NCBI GenBank assembly: GCA_026416755.1
Contig: JAOAEP010000065.1
Coordinates: 1-19,113 of the forward strand
Direction of reading: 5' to 3'
DNA from: a bacterium
GTDB taxonomy: Bacteria > Ratteibacteria > UBA8468 > B48-G9 > JAFGKM01
DNA length: 19,113 nt
Made by a program: the position numbers and the translations under genes. Positions within the stretch are counted from its first letter, which is position 1. Each line of letters starts with the position of its first letter. Below, piece by piece: positions 7,443 to 15,402 of this stretch. The notes under the pieces are model-generated. The model had not been told where the DNA came from. It made no database searches and was given only the letters and a program-made list of their open reading frames with translations.

Positions 7443-8525
7443 TTAAATTGTATATTTCTCAATACTTGATAAAACTATAACAGAAAAAACAGAAACTATA
7501 AGAGAAGAACCACCATAACTTATAAAAGGTAATGGTATTCCTACTATAGGAAAAATACCAAGCGTCATTCCAAGATTTATAAGGAAATGACTTGCAAACA
7601 TAACAAAAATTCCTGTTGCAACAAGTTTTCCGAATGTATCTTTTGTTAAATATATGATCTCAAAAATTTTATTTAGGAAATAATAATAAATTAGTATAAA
7701 AATTAATACACCTAAAAAACCAAATTCTTCAGCAAGAACACAGAAAATAAAATCAGTATGATATTCAGGAAGAAAAGCAAGTTTTGTCTGTGTTCCTTTC
7801 ATAAAACCTTTTCCAAAAAAACCACCAGAGCCAATTGTAATTTTTGATTGAAGTAAATTATAACCCCTGCCTAAAGGGTCTTTCATAGGATTTATAAAAG
7901 TTAAAATTCTTTCTTTTTGATAATCTTTCATCATATTCCATATCAAGGGAGAAGAAAAAATTGCCACTAAAAATAGTCCAATTAATTGCTTTCTTGTTAT
8001 CCCTGCAATATAACTTATCCCAAGAAAAATGAGGATAAAAATAAATGCAGTACCAAGATTTGGTTGTTCAAGTACAAGAAAAAAAGGGATCCCGACAATA
8101 AGAAAACTTGTGAATAAAACTGGAAATCTTCTAATATCTCTTTTTGAAAGATAGGAAGACAAAGTTAAAATAACAACTAATTTGGCAAATTCAGATGGTT
8201 GAAAATAAAACCATCCAAAACCAATCCATCTTGATGTTTTCCCCTCTCCTTTTATTAAGACAATTGTAAGGAAAATAAGTATAATTACATAAAATAAATA
8301 TGTTAATTTTTCTAAATTTCTAAAGTCACTATTTCTAAAGAAACGTACAAATATGCTCGCTAATAAAATCCATAAAATTTGTTTAATAAAAAAACCTTCT
8401 CTTATAATTACACCTTTAGATGCACTAAAAAGTAGAAATATACCTATAAATATGAGAATATAACTTAAAAAAATTATATTCCTTTCAATTATCTTATTCC
8501 TCAAGTATTTCACTATCTGTCTCAT
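7443..8525 (-). CDS. rodA: SEDS peptidoglycan glycosyltransferase RodA
   Basis: Polytopic inner-membrane glycosyltransferase that polymerises lipid II with PBP2 during cell elongation. The 360-residue sequence has about ten hydrophobic segments. SEDS signatures are SRWIGFGWFYFQPSEFAK (98-115), LEQPNLGTA (152-160), GSGGFFGKG (232-240), LPEYHTDFIF (252-261) with the catalytic-cavity Asp258, and PFISYGGSS near the end. The QPDLGT motif of most SEDS proteins has Asn156 instead of Asp, worth noting. I chose the ATG at 8525 because GAGGAAG lies just upstream; a TTG at 8537 falls inside that site. The start lies within the last codons of mrdA (32-base overlap), so translation is probably coupled and gives matched amounts of PBP2 and RodA. 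RodA rather than FtsW is inferred from the mre/mrdA context. Confidence 0.94.
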   Translation of the reverse strand: MRQIVKYLRNKIIERNIIFLSYILIFIGIFLLFSASKGVIIREGFFIKQILWILLASIFVRFFRNSDFRNLEKLTYLFYVIILIFLTIVLIKGEGKTSRWIGFGWFYFQPSEFAKLVVILTLSSYLSKRDIRRFPVLFTSFLIVGIPFFLVLEQPNLGTAFIFILIFLGISYIAGITRKQLIGLFLVAIFSSPLIWNMMKDYQKERILTFINPMKDPLGRGYNLLQSKITIGSGGFFGKGFMKGTQTKLAFLPEYHTDFIFCVLAEEFGFLGVLIFILIYYYFLNKIFEIIYLTKDTFGKLVATGIFVMFASHFLINLGMTLGIFPIVGIPLPFISYGGSSLIVSVFSVIVLSSIEKYTI

Positions 8526-10221
8526 TTTCTTCCTCAATTTTTTCAGGTAAAAATATCCTTTTTAAAATTCTTCCAGCTATCTCAGCCGCCTGCGGAGATG
8601 AACCATAATCAAGAAACACAACAATAGCAATTTTAGGATTATCATAGGGGGCATAACAGGCAAAAGCACCATGAGTTGGAAGACCGGCTTCGGTAGCAGC
8701 CCTTTGAGCTGTTCCTGTTTTTCCTGCTATTTCAAGTCCAACAATTTTAGCTCTAGTTCCTGTCCCAAATTCAACCACATTTTTTAGTCCTTTTCTTAAT
8801 ATATCAAGCACTTCTGAATCAATATACAATGTTTTTTTCAAAAATGGAGAAAATTCTTTTAATGTTTCTCCTTTCGAAGTAACTATTTTTTTAACTATAA
8901 AAGGTTGCCAAATATTCCCACCATTAGCAATAGTAGAAATAAGTGTAACTAATTGAATTGGAGTTGTCGTTATTGGTCCTTGACCTATTGAAAGATTTAA
9001 AGGGTCTGTCTCTTTAGGAGAGGGTAAATATCCTTTTGCTTCTCCCGGCAAATCAATTCCTGTAGGTTTCCCAAGTTCAAATTTTTTTGCATATTCTATT
9101 AATTGAGATACTCCTACTTTCAGCCCAATCGTTCCAAAGAAGATATTACATGAAAAAGGAAGTGCTAAATTTATATCAACCCACCCCTGACCTTCTTCCT
9201 TCCAACAGTGGAAAACTCTATCACCAACTTCTATTTCACCTGTACACTCAACCCTATCAAACTCCTTAACAGCACCTGTTTCTAATGCAGCTATTTCTGT
9301 AATTATCTTGAAAATTGAGCCTGGTGGATATTGTCCTTTTATAACCCTATTTAAAAATGGCTTTTCAGGATGTTTTCTTTCGTCAAGATAGGGAATTATA
9401 TTTTCTGGGTCAAATGCTGGATTATTCACAAGAGCAAGAACTTCACCATTTCTTGGGTCCATAATTACAACACACCCTTTTCTTGATCCTAATTCTTCAA
9501 ATGCAATTTCCTGTATTGTTATATCTATTGTAAGTTTTATATCATTTCCAGGAACCCCTTCATTTCTTCCAATTACCTTTCTTTGATGACCAAGAGCATC
9601 TACTTCTACCTGAATACCTCCTGGAATACCTTTTAAATATTCATCACATTGCTTCTCTATTCCATCTTGTCCAATCATGTCTCCCATTTCATATCCTTTA
9701 TTTTTTAATAATTCAAGTTGCTTTTGATTAATTTCACCAAGGTAACCAAGCAAATGAGATGTTTTAAATCCAAAAGGATAATATCTTTTTATTCCTTCTT
9801 GGACAAAAATTCCTGGTAAATTATAAGAATTTTCCTCAATAAGAGAAACTTCTTTTGTTGTTAAATTCCTTTTAAGAATAACTCTATCAAAAGGGTTTAA
9901 ATAACTTTTATTTAATTTTCTTCTTAAATAAGATACATCAAGATTTGTAATTTGGACCAGTATTTCAATTTCCTTTTCAATATTCTTTATGTCAAAAGGG
10001 ACAAATACAAGATTAGTTGAAGGAACATCTTTAGCAAGTATTCGTCCATTTCTATCATAAATAATTCCTCTTGGAATTCCAGTTTTAATAGTTCTTATAC
10101 AATTTTCCTTTGAACGATTATAATAATAAGGATATCTAATAATTTGAAGGTAAAAACATCTTCCTAAAATTACATATATAAAGATAGTGATAAATTTCCT
10201 TAAGAATATCTCCCTATCCAT
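8494..10221 (-). CDS. mrdA: Penicillin-binding protein 2, elongation transpeptidase (MrdA)
   Basis: Class B PBP that crosslinks new peptidoglycan in the elongasome with RodA. It has 575 residues: one N-terminal membrane anchor (about 8-28), a dimerisation/pedestal region (about 45-220, beginning PRGIIYDRNGRILA), and a transpeptidase domain. The three penicillin-binding motifs are intact: SxxK at Ser302-Lys305 (GSIFK), SxN at Ser357-Asn359 (SCN), and KTGT at 501-504. The catalytic nucleophile is Ser302. The C-terminus is a short acidic tail (561-575, many Glu), and its codons overlap the start of rodA. The ATG overlaps the mreD end by 22 bases and has only a weak A-rich region upstream, so reinitiation from mreD is likely. 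PBP2 is preferred over PBP3 (FtsI) from the mreD-rodA context. Confidence 0.95.
   Translation of the reverse strand: MDREIFLRKFITIFIYVILGRCFYLQIIRYPYYYNRSKENCIRTIKTGIPRGIIYDRNGRILAKDVPSTNLVFVPFDIKNIEKEIEILVQITNLDVSYLRRKLNKSYLNPFDRVILKRNLTTKEVSLIEENSYNLPGIFVQEGIKRYYPFGFKTSHLLGYLGEINQKQLELLKNKGYEMGDMIGQDGIEKQCDEYLKGIPGGIQVEVDALGHQRKVIGRNEGVPGNDIKLTIDITIQEIAFEELGSRKGCVVIMDPRNGEVLALVNNPAFDPENIIPYLDERKHPEKPFLNRVIKGQYPPGSIFKIITEIAALETGAVKEFDRVECTGEIEVGDRVFHCWKEEGQGWVDINLALPFSCNIFFGTIGLKVGVSQLIEYAKKFELGKPTGIDLPGEAKGYLPSPKETDPLNLSIGQGPITTTPIQLVTLISTIANGGNIWQPFIVKKIVTSKGETLKEFSPFLKKTLYIDSEVLDILRKGLKNVVEFGTGTRAKIVGLEIAGKTGTAQRAATEAGLPTHGAFACYAPYDNPKIAIVVFLDYGSSPQAAEIAGRILKRIFLPEKIEEENETDSEILEE
8529..8535 (-). 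promoter_or_regulatory. Ribosome binding site of rodA within the mrdA 3' end
   Basis: On the minus strand GAGGAAG lies three bases before the ATG at 8525, with GAGG six bases away. It also encodes the Glu-rich tail of PBP2. It decides the ATG over the TTG at 8537, which is part of the same site. Confidence 0.55.
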
Positions 10222-10682
10222 TTTTTTCTGTTTTGATTCATCAGAGTTTCAATTATAACTGAAGAAATAAAATTGTACATAGAAAACAAAACGGAATATT
10301 TTAGTATTATTTTGCCTTCCCAAAAACTTTCATTAACTTTACCAAATGCAATTAAAACAAAATATAAAAAACTAAAAATAAAAATTAAGGTGCCTTTACT
10401 TTTTATTGATTTTACCACAAAAAATGATGAAAAATAAACAATTAATAAAAATCTTATAGAAGTAATGCCTAAAATTTCATTTGTTAATAAGTCATTAAAC
10501 AAACCTAATATAAAACATAAAAATAATGCAACCTCTGTTTCCTTCCTAAAAGAAAGCAATAAAAGATAGATGAGATAAAAAGATGGAATTATTTTAAACT
10601 TAAAGACACTAATAAAAAAATATTGAAAAATTGAAATAACTAAAATCTCTTCCAATATTATGAAAAATTTTTTACTTAACAA
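10200..10682 (-). CDS. mreD: Rod shape-determining protein MreD
   Basis: A 160-residue, very hydrophobic protein with about five predicted membrane segments (roughly 8-28, 32-44, 50-66, 76-93, 98-112, and one near 128-145). Sequence identity to any one MreD is hard to judge by eye, as the family is poorly conserved. The call rests on size, topology and exact position between mreC and mrdA, the standard order. The segment LGLFNDLLTNEILGITSI (59-76) fits the G-x-x-x-D pattern common in MreD. The start is TTG at 10682, well supported by AAGGAGG six bases upstream, and overlaps mreC by 11 bases. MreD is thought to act in the membrane with MreC and RodA-PBP2. Confidence 0.85.
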   Translation of the reverse strand: MLSKKFFIILEEILVISIFQYFFISVFKFKIIPSFYLIYLLLLSFRKETEVALFLCFILGLFNDLLTNEILGITSIRFLLIVYFSSFFVVKSIKSKGTLIFIFSFLYFVLIAFGKVNESFWEGKIILKYSVLFSMYNFISSVIIETLMNQNRKKWIGRYS

Positions 10683-11340
10683 TTATAACCTCCTTAAAAT
10701 TATCTGTAAGCATATATGGCTTAATATAAATTTTTAGAAAGAGAGAGTTTGGAATTTTTATTATTTTAATAACTTTTCCAATTTTTAATCCTGAATAATA
10801 ATATTCACTGAAGCCAGAAGTAAAAATTTCATCTCCTATTTTTACTTTGCTATCATAAGGAATATATTTCAACAACAAAAAAGGGCCATATCCACCTTCT
10901 ACTATCCCTATTTCTTTAGTTGAAGCAACAATTACACTTATTTTAGTTTTCTTATGAAATAACGAAATAATTTTTGAATATGAGTCATAAACTTTTTCTA
11001 TTTTTCCTATCAAAAAAATATTTTTAGTAACAACAATATCATTATCTGATAACCCATCTTTCTTCCCTTTATCTATAAAAATTTCTGCTGGGAAAATAGG
11101 TGGATTTAAACCAGCAATTTCTGCAACTTTAAAATTTGTAAGTATTCTTTTTTCTTTTAGATTTAAAATTTCACGCAATCTTTTATTTTCATTGATAATC
11201 TCTTCATAATTTATAACATTTTTAGTATCGGGATTAAAAGACGATATATAGGAAGAACTATTCAAAGAATTTTTTTTGATGTAATATGACAAAATTAAGA
11301 AAAATAAAAAAATTAACTCTTTTCTAAGACGCCAGAGCAT
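10672..11340 (-). CDS. mreC: Rod shape-determining protein MreC
   Basis: A 222-residue bitopic protein: one N-terminal membrane helix (about 7-22), then a short coiled coil (about 44-66, INENKRLREILNLKEK), then the beta-rich MreC domain (about 70-222). LIGKIEKVYDSYSKIISL (114-131) is the typical MreC segment, and PYDSKVKIGDEIFTSG (160-175) fits the second barrel. Known MreC proteins bind PBP2 in the periplasm and switch it to an active state. It is shorter than most (about 260-300 residues), with a reduced coiled coil and no disordered C-terminal tail. It starts at an ATG three bases after the mreB stop. The mreD ribosome binding site is inside its last codons. Confidence 0.92.
   Translation of the reverse strand: MLWRLRKELIFLFFLILSYYIKKNSLNSSSYISSFNPDTKNVINYEEIINENKRLREILNLKEKRILTNFKVAEIAGLNPPIFPAEIFIDKGKKDGLSDNDIVVTKNIFLIGKIEKVYDSYSKIISLFHKKTKISVIVASTKEIGIVEGGYGPFLLLKYIPYDSKVKIGDEIFTSGFSEYYYSGLKIGKVIKIIKIPNSLFLKIYIKPYMLTDNFKEVIIVK
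10689..10695 (-). promoter_or_regulatory. Ribosome binding site supporting a TTG start for mreD
   Basis: A perfect AAGGAGG on the minus strand, inside the mreC 3' end, lies six bases before TTG at 10682. No ATG is near, so this site fixes the unusual start codon and suggests translational tuning of mreD. Confidence 0.7.
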
Positions 11341-11343
11341 TTT

Positions 11344-12369
11344 TTATTCCTGAGGAATTTGTCTAAAATACCTTTCTTCTTCAAGCATTTTTCCTGTACC
11401 TCTTACTACTGCAGTTAAGGGCTCATCTGCTATATAAACAGGAAGTTTAGTCTCTTGGGAAATTAATTTATCTATTCCTCTTAAAAGTGCTCCTCCTCCT
11501 GCTATTACAAGACCCCTTTCTATTAGATCACTTGCAAGTTCTGGCGGTGTTTCTTCAAGTATATCTCTGACTGCATTTACAATAGTATTTAATGTATCAG
11601 AAAGTGCCTCTCTTATTTCTCCAGAATTAACTTTAACAACTTTTGGTAATCCTTCAACTAAACTTCTTCCATGGACATCCATTGACATTTCTTCTTCCAA
11701 TGGATATGCAGAACCAATTTTAATTTTTATTTCTTCAGCAGTTCTTTCTCCAATAAGAAGATTATATTTTTTCTTTAAATATTCTATAATTGCTTCATCC
11801 ATCTCATTTCCTGCCACTCTTAAACTTTTTGTTAAAACAATTCCTCCTAAAGAGATAACAGCCATTTCAGTTGTTCCACCACCTATGTCAAGGATAAAAC
11901 TTCCACATGGTTCTTCAACAGGAAGACCAACTCCAATTGCAGCAGCCATTGGTTCATCTACTAAAAAAGCTAACCTTGCTCCTGCTTTAAGCGCAGTTTC
12001 TTTTACCGCTCTTCTTTCAACACTAGTTATACCAGAAGGGACAGAAATGACAATCCTGGGAGGAATAACAAATTTATGTTTTTTTGATTTTACTTTTAAA
12101 ATAAAATACCTCAACATCTCTTCACATGCTTCAAAATCTGCAATCACCCCGTCTTTCATTGGTTTCATAGCAATTATATTTGAGGGTGTTTTCCCTAACA
12201 TTTTTTTTGCCTCATCTCCAACTGCAACTACCTGTTTTGTATTTGTATTTATAGCAACTATAGATGGCTCCATTAAAACAACCCCTTTCCCTTTTACATA
12301 AACACAAGTATTTGCAGTTCCAAGGTCTATTCCTAGATCACTTGAAAATAAATTTAAAAACCTTATCAT
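11344..12369 (-). CDS. mreB: Rod shape-determining protein MreB (bacterial actin)
   Basis: Actin-like cytoskeletal ATPase that forms membrane-bound filaments and steers the elongation machinery. Its 341 residues match the family. Motifs are phosphate 1 IDLGTANT (14-21), phosphate 2 LDIGGGTTEMAV (160-171), the connect region LVDEPMAAAIG (136-146), and the adenosine loop IAGGGALLRG (289-298). An N-terminal hydrophobic/amphipathic stretch MIRFLNLFSS fits membrane association. AAAGGAG lies a few bases before the ATG. The gene follows the small EF-Tu domain II-like gene after 13 bases and is first of the mreBCD-mrdA-rodA set. No promoter is evident in the 13-base gap, so expression must come from further upstream or from promoters inside coding sequence. 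Confidence 0.98.
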   Translation of the reverse strand: MIRFLNLFSSDLGIDLGTANTCVYVKGKGVVLMEPSIVAINTNTKQVVAVGDEAKKMLGKTPSNIIAMKPMKDGVIADFEACEEMLRYFILKVKSKKHKFVIPPRIVISVPSGITSVERRAVKETALKAGARLAFLVDEPMAAAIGVGLPVEEPCGSFILDIGGGTTEMAVISLGGIVLTKSLRVAGNEMDEAIIEYLKKKYNLLIGERTAEEIKIKIGSAYPLEEEMSMDVHGRSLVEGLPKVVKVNSGEIREALSDTLNTIVNAVRDILEETPPELASDLIERGLVIAGGGALLRGIDKLISQETKLPVYIADEPLTAVVRGTGKMLEEERYFRQIPQE

Positions 12370-12382
12370 TTTTCTCCTTTCT

Positions 12383-12643
12383 TTATTTCTCTATAATTTT
12401 ATATACGATATCACCTTCTCTTACATGCTCATTTACTTTTACACCTATTTCATCTCCAGGTGATGCGATGTCTATATCTTGATGTTCCTTTTGTATTGAA
12501 TTAACAATTTGAATAAAATCAGTTGTATGTCCTTTTATATGAATTTCATCGCCTTTTTTCAAATGGTCTCTTTCTATTTTTATCGCTGCTACTCCAATTT
12601 TAGTATAATAATGCGTAACTTTACCAATTTCTATTTCTTTCAT
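12383..12643 (-). CDS. Stand-alone EF-Tu domain II-like small protein
   Basis: An 86-residue protein that looks like the second beta-barrel domain of translational GTPases: EIGKVTHYYTKIGVAAIKI (4-22), KKGDEIHIKGHTTDF (29-43), IASPGDEIGVKV (59-70) and VREGDIVYKI (74-83). There is no GTPase domain. Proteins like this are often labelled translation elongation factor-like, but the role is unknown. It has a strong ribosome binding site, and its ATG lies one base after the phosphodiesterase stop. Its place between a c-di-GMP phosphodiesterase and mreB is odd for a translation protein; a ligand- or RNA-binding barrel is equally possible. It lacks transmembrane or signal sequence and is expected in the cytosol. 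Confidence 0.82.
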   Translation of the reverse strand: MKEIEIGKVTHYYTKIGVAAIKIERDHLKKGDEIHIKGHTTDFIQIVNSIQKEHQDIDIASPGDEIGVKVNEHVREGDIVYKIIEK

Positions 12644-12644
12644 T

Positions 12645-14045
12645 TTAAATCACCTCCTTTATTTTATTAATTGAATTTAAGAAAACTTCAACTATCTGCT
12701 CATCAAATTGTAATCCAGCATTTTTTTTCAATTCTTCAAATGCCTCATTTAAAATTAGTCTCTTTCTATATGGTCTGTCAGAAGTCATGGCACTAAAAGC
12801 ATCCGCAACTGCAATTATTTTAGCATATAATGGGATATCCTTTCCTTTTAATCCAAATGGATATCCAGAACCATCTATTTTCTCATGATGGTATAAACAT
12901 GCCTCTTTAATTTCTTTTGGTAAATTCAATGGACTTAAAATTTCAACTGTAATAATTGGATGTTGTTTTATAATATCAAATTCATTCTTATTTAACTTTG
13001 TGGGTTTCAAAAGAATATCATCTTTAATTCCAAGTTTCCCTAAATCATGAAGAAAAGAAGAATCACGTAAAATCTCAATTTCTTCCGTTGTTAAACCAAG
13101 ATTGTTACCTATTAAAACTGAATACTTTGCTACTTCTTCTGAATGTCCTTTTGTATACTTATCCTTTGCTTCTAATGACTTAACTAATGAGGCAATAGTG
13201 TTGATATATGATTCTTGAATCTTATCTAAAAGTAGAGCATTTTCTAAACCAATACTAATTTGAATAGCCAAAGAAGTAAAAAATTTAATCTCTTCTTCTT
13301 TTATTTTTCTATCTTGTTTAAAACTCAAACTAATTAATCCCAGACTTTTTTCTTTTCCTTTTAAAAAAATCATAATTTCATTTAAGCCAGATGTCTCATC
13401 TAAAAAAACAATATTTCCTTTTTCAAAATAAGGGAATATTTCTTTTTCTGGATAAAAAAGAGTAAGTTTTTGCAATTTTTTTATTTTGCTTTTTTTCAAT
13501 AAAAATCTCTTACTTTCTTGTTCATACAAATAAATCCCTATTTTCTCTGGAGAATATAAATTCTCTAAAATTGAAACTATTCTATCAAACAATGTTTCTG
13601 GCTCAGAGAGAGTAATAATACTTTTATTTAGTTCTAATATAGATTCTATCATTCTCAATTTTGAAACTTCTTTTTCAAGTTTTAAAGTTTTTAAAACATT
13701 ATCAATAGAAATAAGAAATTTTTCAATTTCAAAGGGTTTTTCTATAAAATCTTCTGCCCCCATTTTAATTGCTCTTACAATGTTTTCTGTTGTCCCAAAT
13801 CCAGTTAAAACAATTACTGGTAAAGAACTATTGATTTTTTTTATTTCTTCAAGAACATTAAAACCGTCCATATCCGGTAGTTGCAAATCAAGAATAACTA
13901 AACTATATAAATTCTCTTTTACTTTACTTATACCCTCAATTCCATTAAAAACATATTCAATTTCAAAATTTCTTAAGGTTAAAATATCTTTTAATAATTT
14001 TACAATTTCTTCACTATCTTCTATTATAAGGATTCTATCTTTCAT
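12645..14045 (-). CDS. Response regulator with REC, GAF and HD-GYP domains (probable c-di-GMP phosphodiesterase)
   Basis: A 466-residue cytosolic protein. A receiver domain (1-120) has the phospho-acceptor Asp53 in ILDLQLPDMDG, Thr in LTGF and Lys in EKPF. A GAF-like sensor follows (about 140-280). The HD-GYP domain (about 285-466) is complete by eye: the KGHSEEV His, HDLGK with His333-Asp334, KQHP, HHEKIDGSGYP (386-396) and ADAFSAMTSDRPYR. HD-GYP proteins hydrolyse c-di-GMP and related dinucleotides, so phosphorylation by an upstream kinase may gate that activity (inference). I chose the ATG at 14045 because GGAG lies nine bases upstream and the receiver then starts normally (MKDRILIIED). 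An in-frame ATG at 14060 has no ribosome binding site. The start overlaps the NtrC-like gene by 11 bases. No GGDEF cyclase is in the window. Confidence 0.92.
   Translation of the reverse strand: MKDRILIIEDSEEIVKLLKDILTLRNFEIEYVFNGIEGISKVKENLYSLVILDLQLPDMDGFNVLEEIKKINSSLPVIVLTGFGTTENIVRAIKMGAEDFIEKPFEIEKFLISIDNVLKTLKLEKEVSKLRMIESILELNKSIITLSEPETLFDRIVSILENLYSPEKIGIYLYEQESKRFLLKKSKIKKLQKLTLFYPEKEIFPYFEKGNIVFLDETSGLNEIMIFLKGKEKSLGLISLSFKQDRKIKEEEIKFFTSLAIQISIGLENALLLDKIQESYINTIASLVKSLEAKDKYTKGHSEEVAKYSVLIGNNLGLTTEEIEILRDSSFLHDLGKLGIKDDILLKPTKLNKNEFDIIKQHPIITVEILSPLNLPKEIKEACLYHHEKIDGSGYPFGLKGKDIPLYAKIIAVADAFSAMTSDRPYRKRLILNEAFEELKKNAGLQFDEQIVEVFLNSINKIKEVI
12649..12660 (-). promoter_or_regulatory. 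Unusually extended ribosome binding site
   Basis: The minus-strand AAAGGAGGTGAT is a full 12-base complement to the common 16S rRNA 3' end. It drives the EF-Tu domain II-like gene at 12643 while encoding the last codons of the phosphodiesterase. It is the strongest such site seen in the window and suggests high expression of the small protein. Confidence 0.75.
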
Positions 14046-15402
14046 ATTTTTTAACTCCATATTTATTCATTTTGTATCTTAAAATCCTTCTCGAAATTTT
14101 TAATATTTCGGCTGCTTTTGTTTGATTCCAATTAGAATTTTCAAGGGCTTTAATTATTAAATTTTTTTCAAGTTTTTCCACTTCTTCTTTAAAACTCCCA
14201 GAAATTTCAATATCTGAACTATTTTTTTCTCTTACTTTTTTTAATTCATAGGGTAAATCATCTATTTCTATTATTTCTTTCTCACTACATAAAACAAAAA
14301 TTCTTTCTATTATATTTTTCAACTCTCTCACATTACCTGGCCAATCATATTTAAGAAATATTTTTTTTACTTCATCATTAAACTTTTTTATTTTACCATG
14401 AAATTTATGTTTATAAAAATTTATGTAATATTCCATTAGAGGAATAATGTCTTCTTTTCTTTCTTTTAAAGGAGGAATTTTAATAGGAATAACACTCAAC
14501 CTATAAAAAAGGTCCTCTCTAAAATTTCCTTTTTTTATTTCTTCTTCTAATATCTTTGATGTGGCAGAGATAATTCTAACATTACTTTCAAAAACTTCAT
14601 TACTTCCAAGAGGTGAAAACTTTTTTTCTTCAAGGAATCTTAATAGTTTAACCTGAACACTTAAAGGAATTTCTCCAACTTCATCAAAAAATAAAGTTCC
14701 ATTTCCAGCAATTTCAATTTTCCCCTTTTTATTTTTATAAGCGTTTGTAAAGGCTCCTTTTTCATACCCAAAAATTTCACTTTCAAATAATGTTTCAGGT
14801 ATTGCAGAACAATGAATAGGTACAAAAGGTTGATTTCTTCTTTGACTTTTTTCATGTATATATCTGGCAATTAATTCTTTCCCAACTCCTGTTGGACCTG
14901 TTATCAAAACTGGGCTATCAGTCAATGCACTTTTTTCTGCCAACTCAATTACTTCTTTCATTAATGGGCTTTTAAATATTGGTTTATCTAATGGATACTC
15001 TGTTTTAATTTCATCCTTTAACAATTCTATATGTGAAACTAACTCTCTTGTATGAAAAACTTTTTCAATTATTAGAATTAACTCTTCAATATCAAATGGT
15101 TTTGTAATATAATCAATCGCTCCAATTTTTATCGCTTCCACAGCAGTTTTAACTTGTGAAACAGCAGTAAGCATTATAACAGGTAAATCTTTATACTTTA
15201 CCTTTATTTCTTTTAAAAGTTCAATTCCATCAATATCTGGCAAAATAATGTCAAGAATTACCAAATCCACATTTTCTTTTTCAATGACTTCAAGTCCTTC
15301 CTTCCCTGAACTGCATAAGATTACTTTATATTTATCCTTCAAAGCAAACTTAAGTGATTCCCTTACTCCTTTTTCATCATCAATAACAAGAATTTTATTC
15401 AT
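14035..15402 (-). CDS. NtrC-family sigma-54 response regulator with a variant GAFTNA loop
   Basis: A 455-residue activator. The receiver (1-120) has phospho-acceptor Asp51, DD near residues 8-9 and KPF at 101-103. The AAA+ domain (about 140-375) has Walker A GPTGVGK (169-175), Walker B LFFDEV (237-242), arginine-finger region FREDLFYR (294-301) and WPGNVREL (354-361). A Fis-type helix-turn-helix (about 424-448) ends in SRRILRYKMNKYG. The sigma-54 contact loop, normally GAFTGA, reads GAFTNA (216-221). All ATPase residues seem intact, so it should still hydrolyse ATP; whether it works with sigma-54 normally is open. It overlaps the kinase-like gene upstream by eight bases and the phosphodiesterase downstream by eleven. 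Its likely phosphodonor is one of the two kinases encoded just before it. Targets are unknown; I saw no clear -24/-12 promoter in the window. Confidence 0.94.
   Translation of the reverse strand: MNKILVIDDEKGVRESLKFALKDKYKVILCSSGKEGLEVIEKENVDLVILDIILPDIDGIELLKEIKVKYKDLPVIMLTAVSQVKTAVEAIKIGAIDYITKPFDIEELILIIEKVFHTRELVSHIELLKDEIKTEYPLDKPIFKSPLMKEVIELAEKSALTDSPVLITGPTGVGKELIARYIHEKSQRRNQPFVPIHCSAIPETLFESEIFGYEKGAFTNAYKNKKGKIEIAGNGTLFFDEVGEIPLSVQVKLLRFLEEKKFSPLGSNEVFESNVRIISATSKILEEEIKKGNFREDLFYRLSVIPIKIPPLKERKEDIIPLMEYYINFYKHKFHGKIKKFNDEVKKIFLKYDWPGNVRELKNIIERIFVLCSEKEIIEIDDLPYELKKVREKNSSDIEISGSFKEEVEKLEKNLIIKALENSNWNQTKAAEILKISRRILRYKMNKYGVKKYER
14055..14058 (-). promoter_or_regulatory. Ribosome binding site choosing the phosphodiesterase start
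   Basis: GGAG on the minus strand sits nine bases before the ATG at 14045 and overlaps a competing in-frame ATG at 14060. That ATG has no such site before it. Confidence 0.4.

Noticed and set aside
11885..12301. 138-codon open frame on the + strand opposite mreB
   Set aside because: It mirrors a strongly conserved gene on the other strand, has no ribosome binding site and no recognisable domain.
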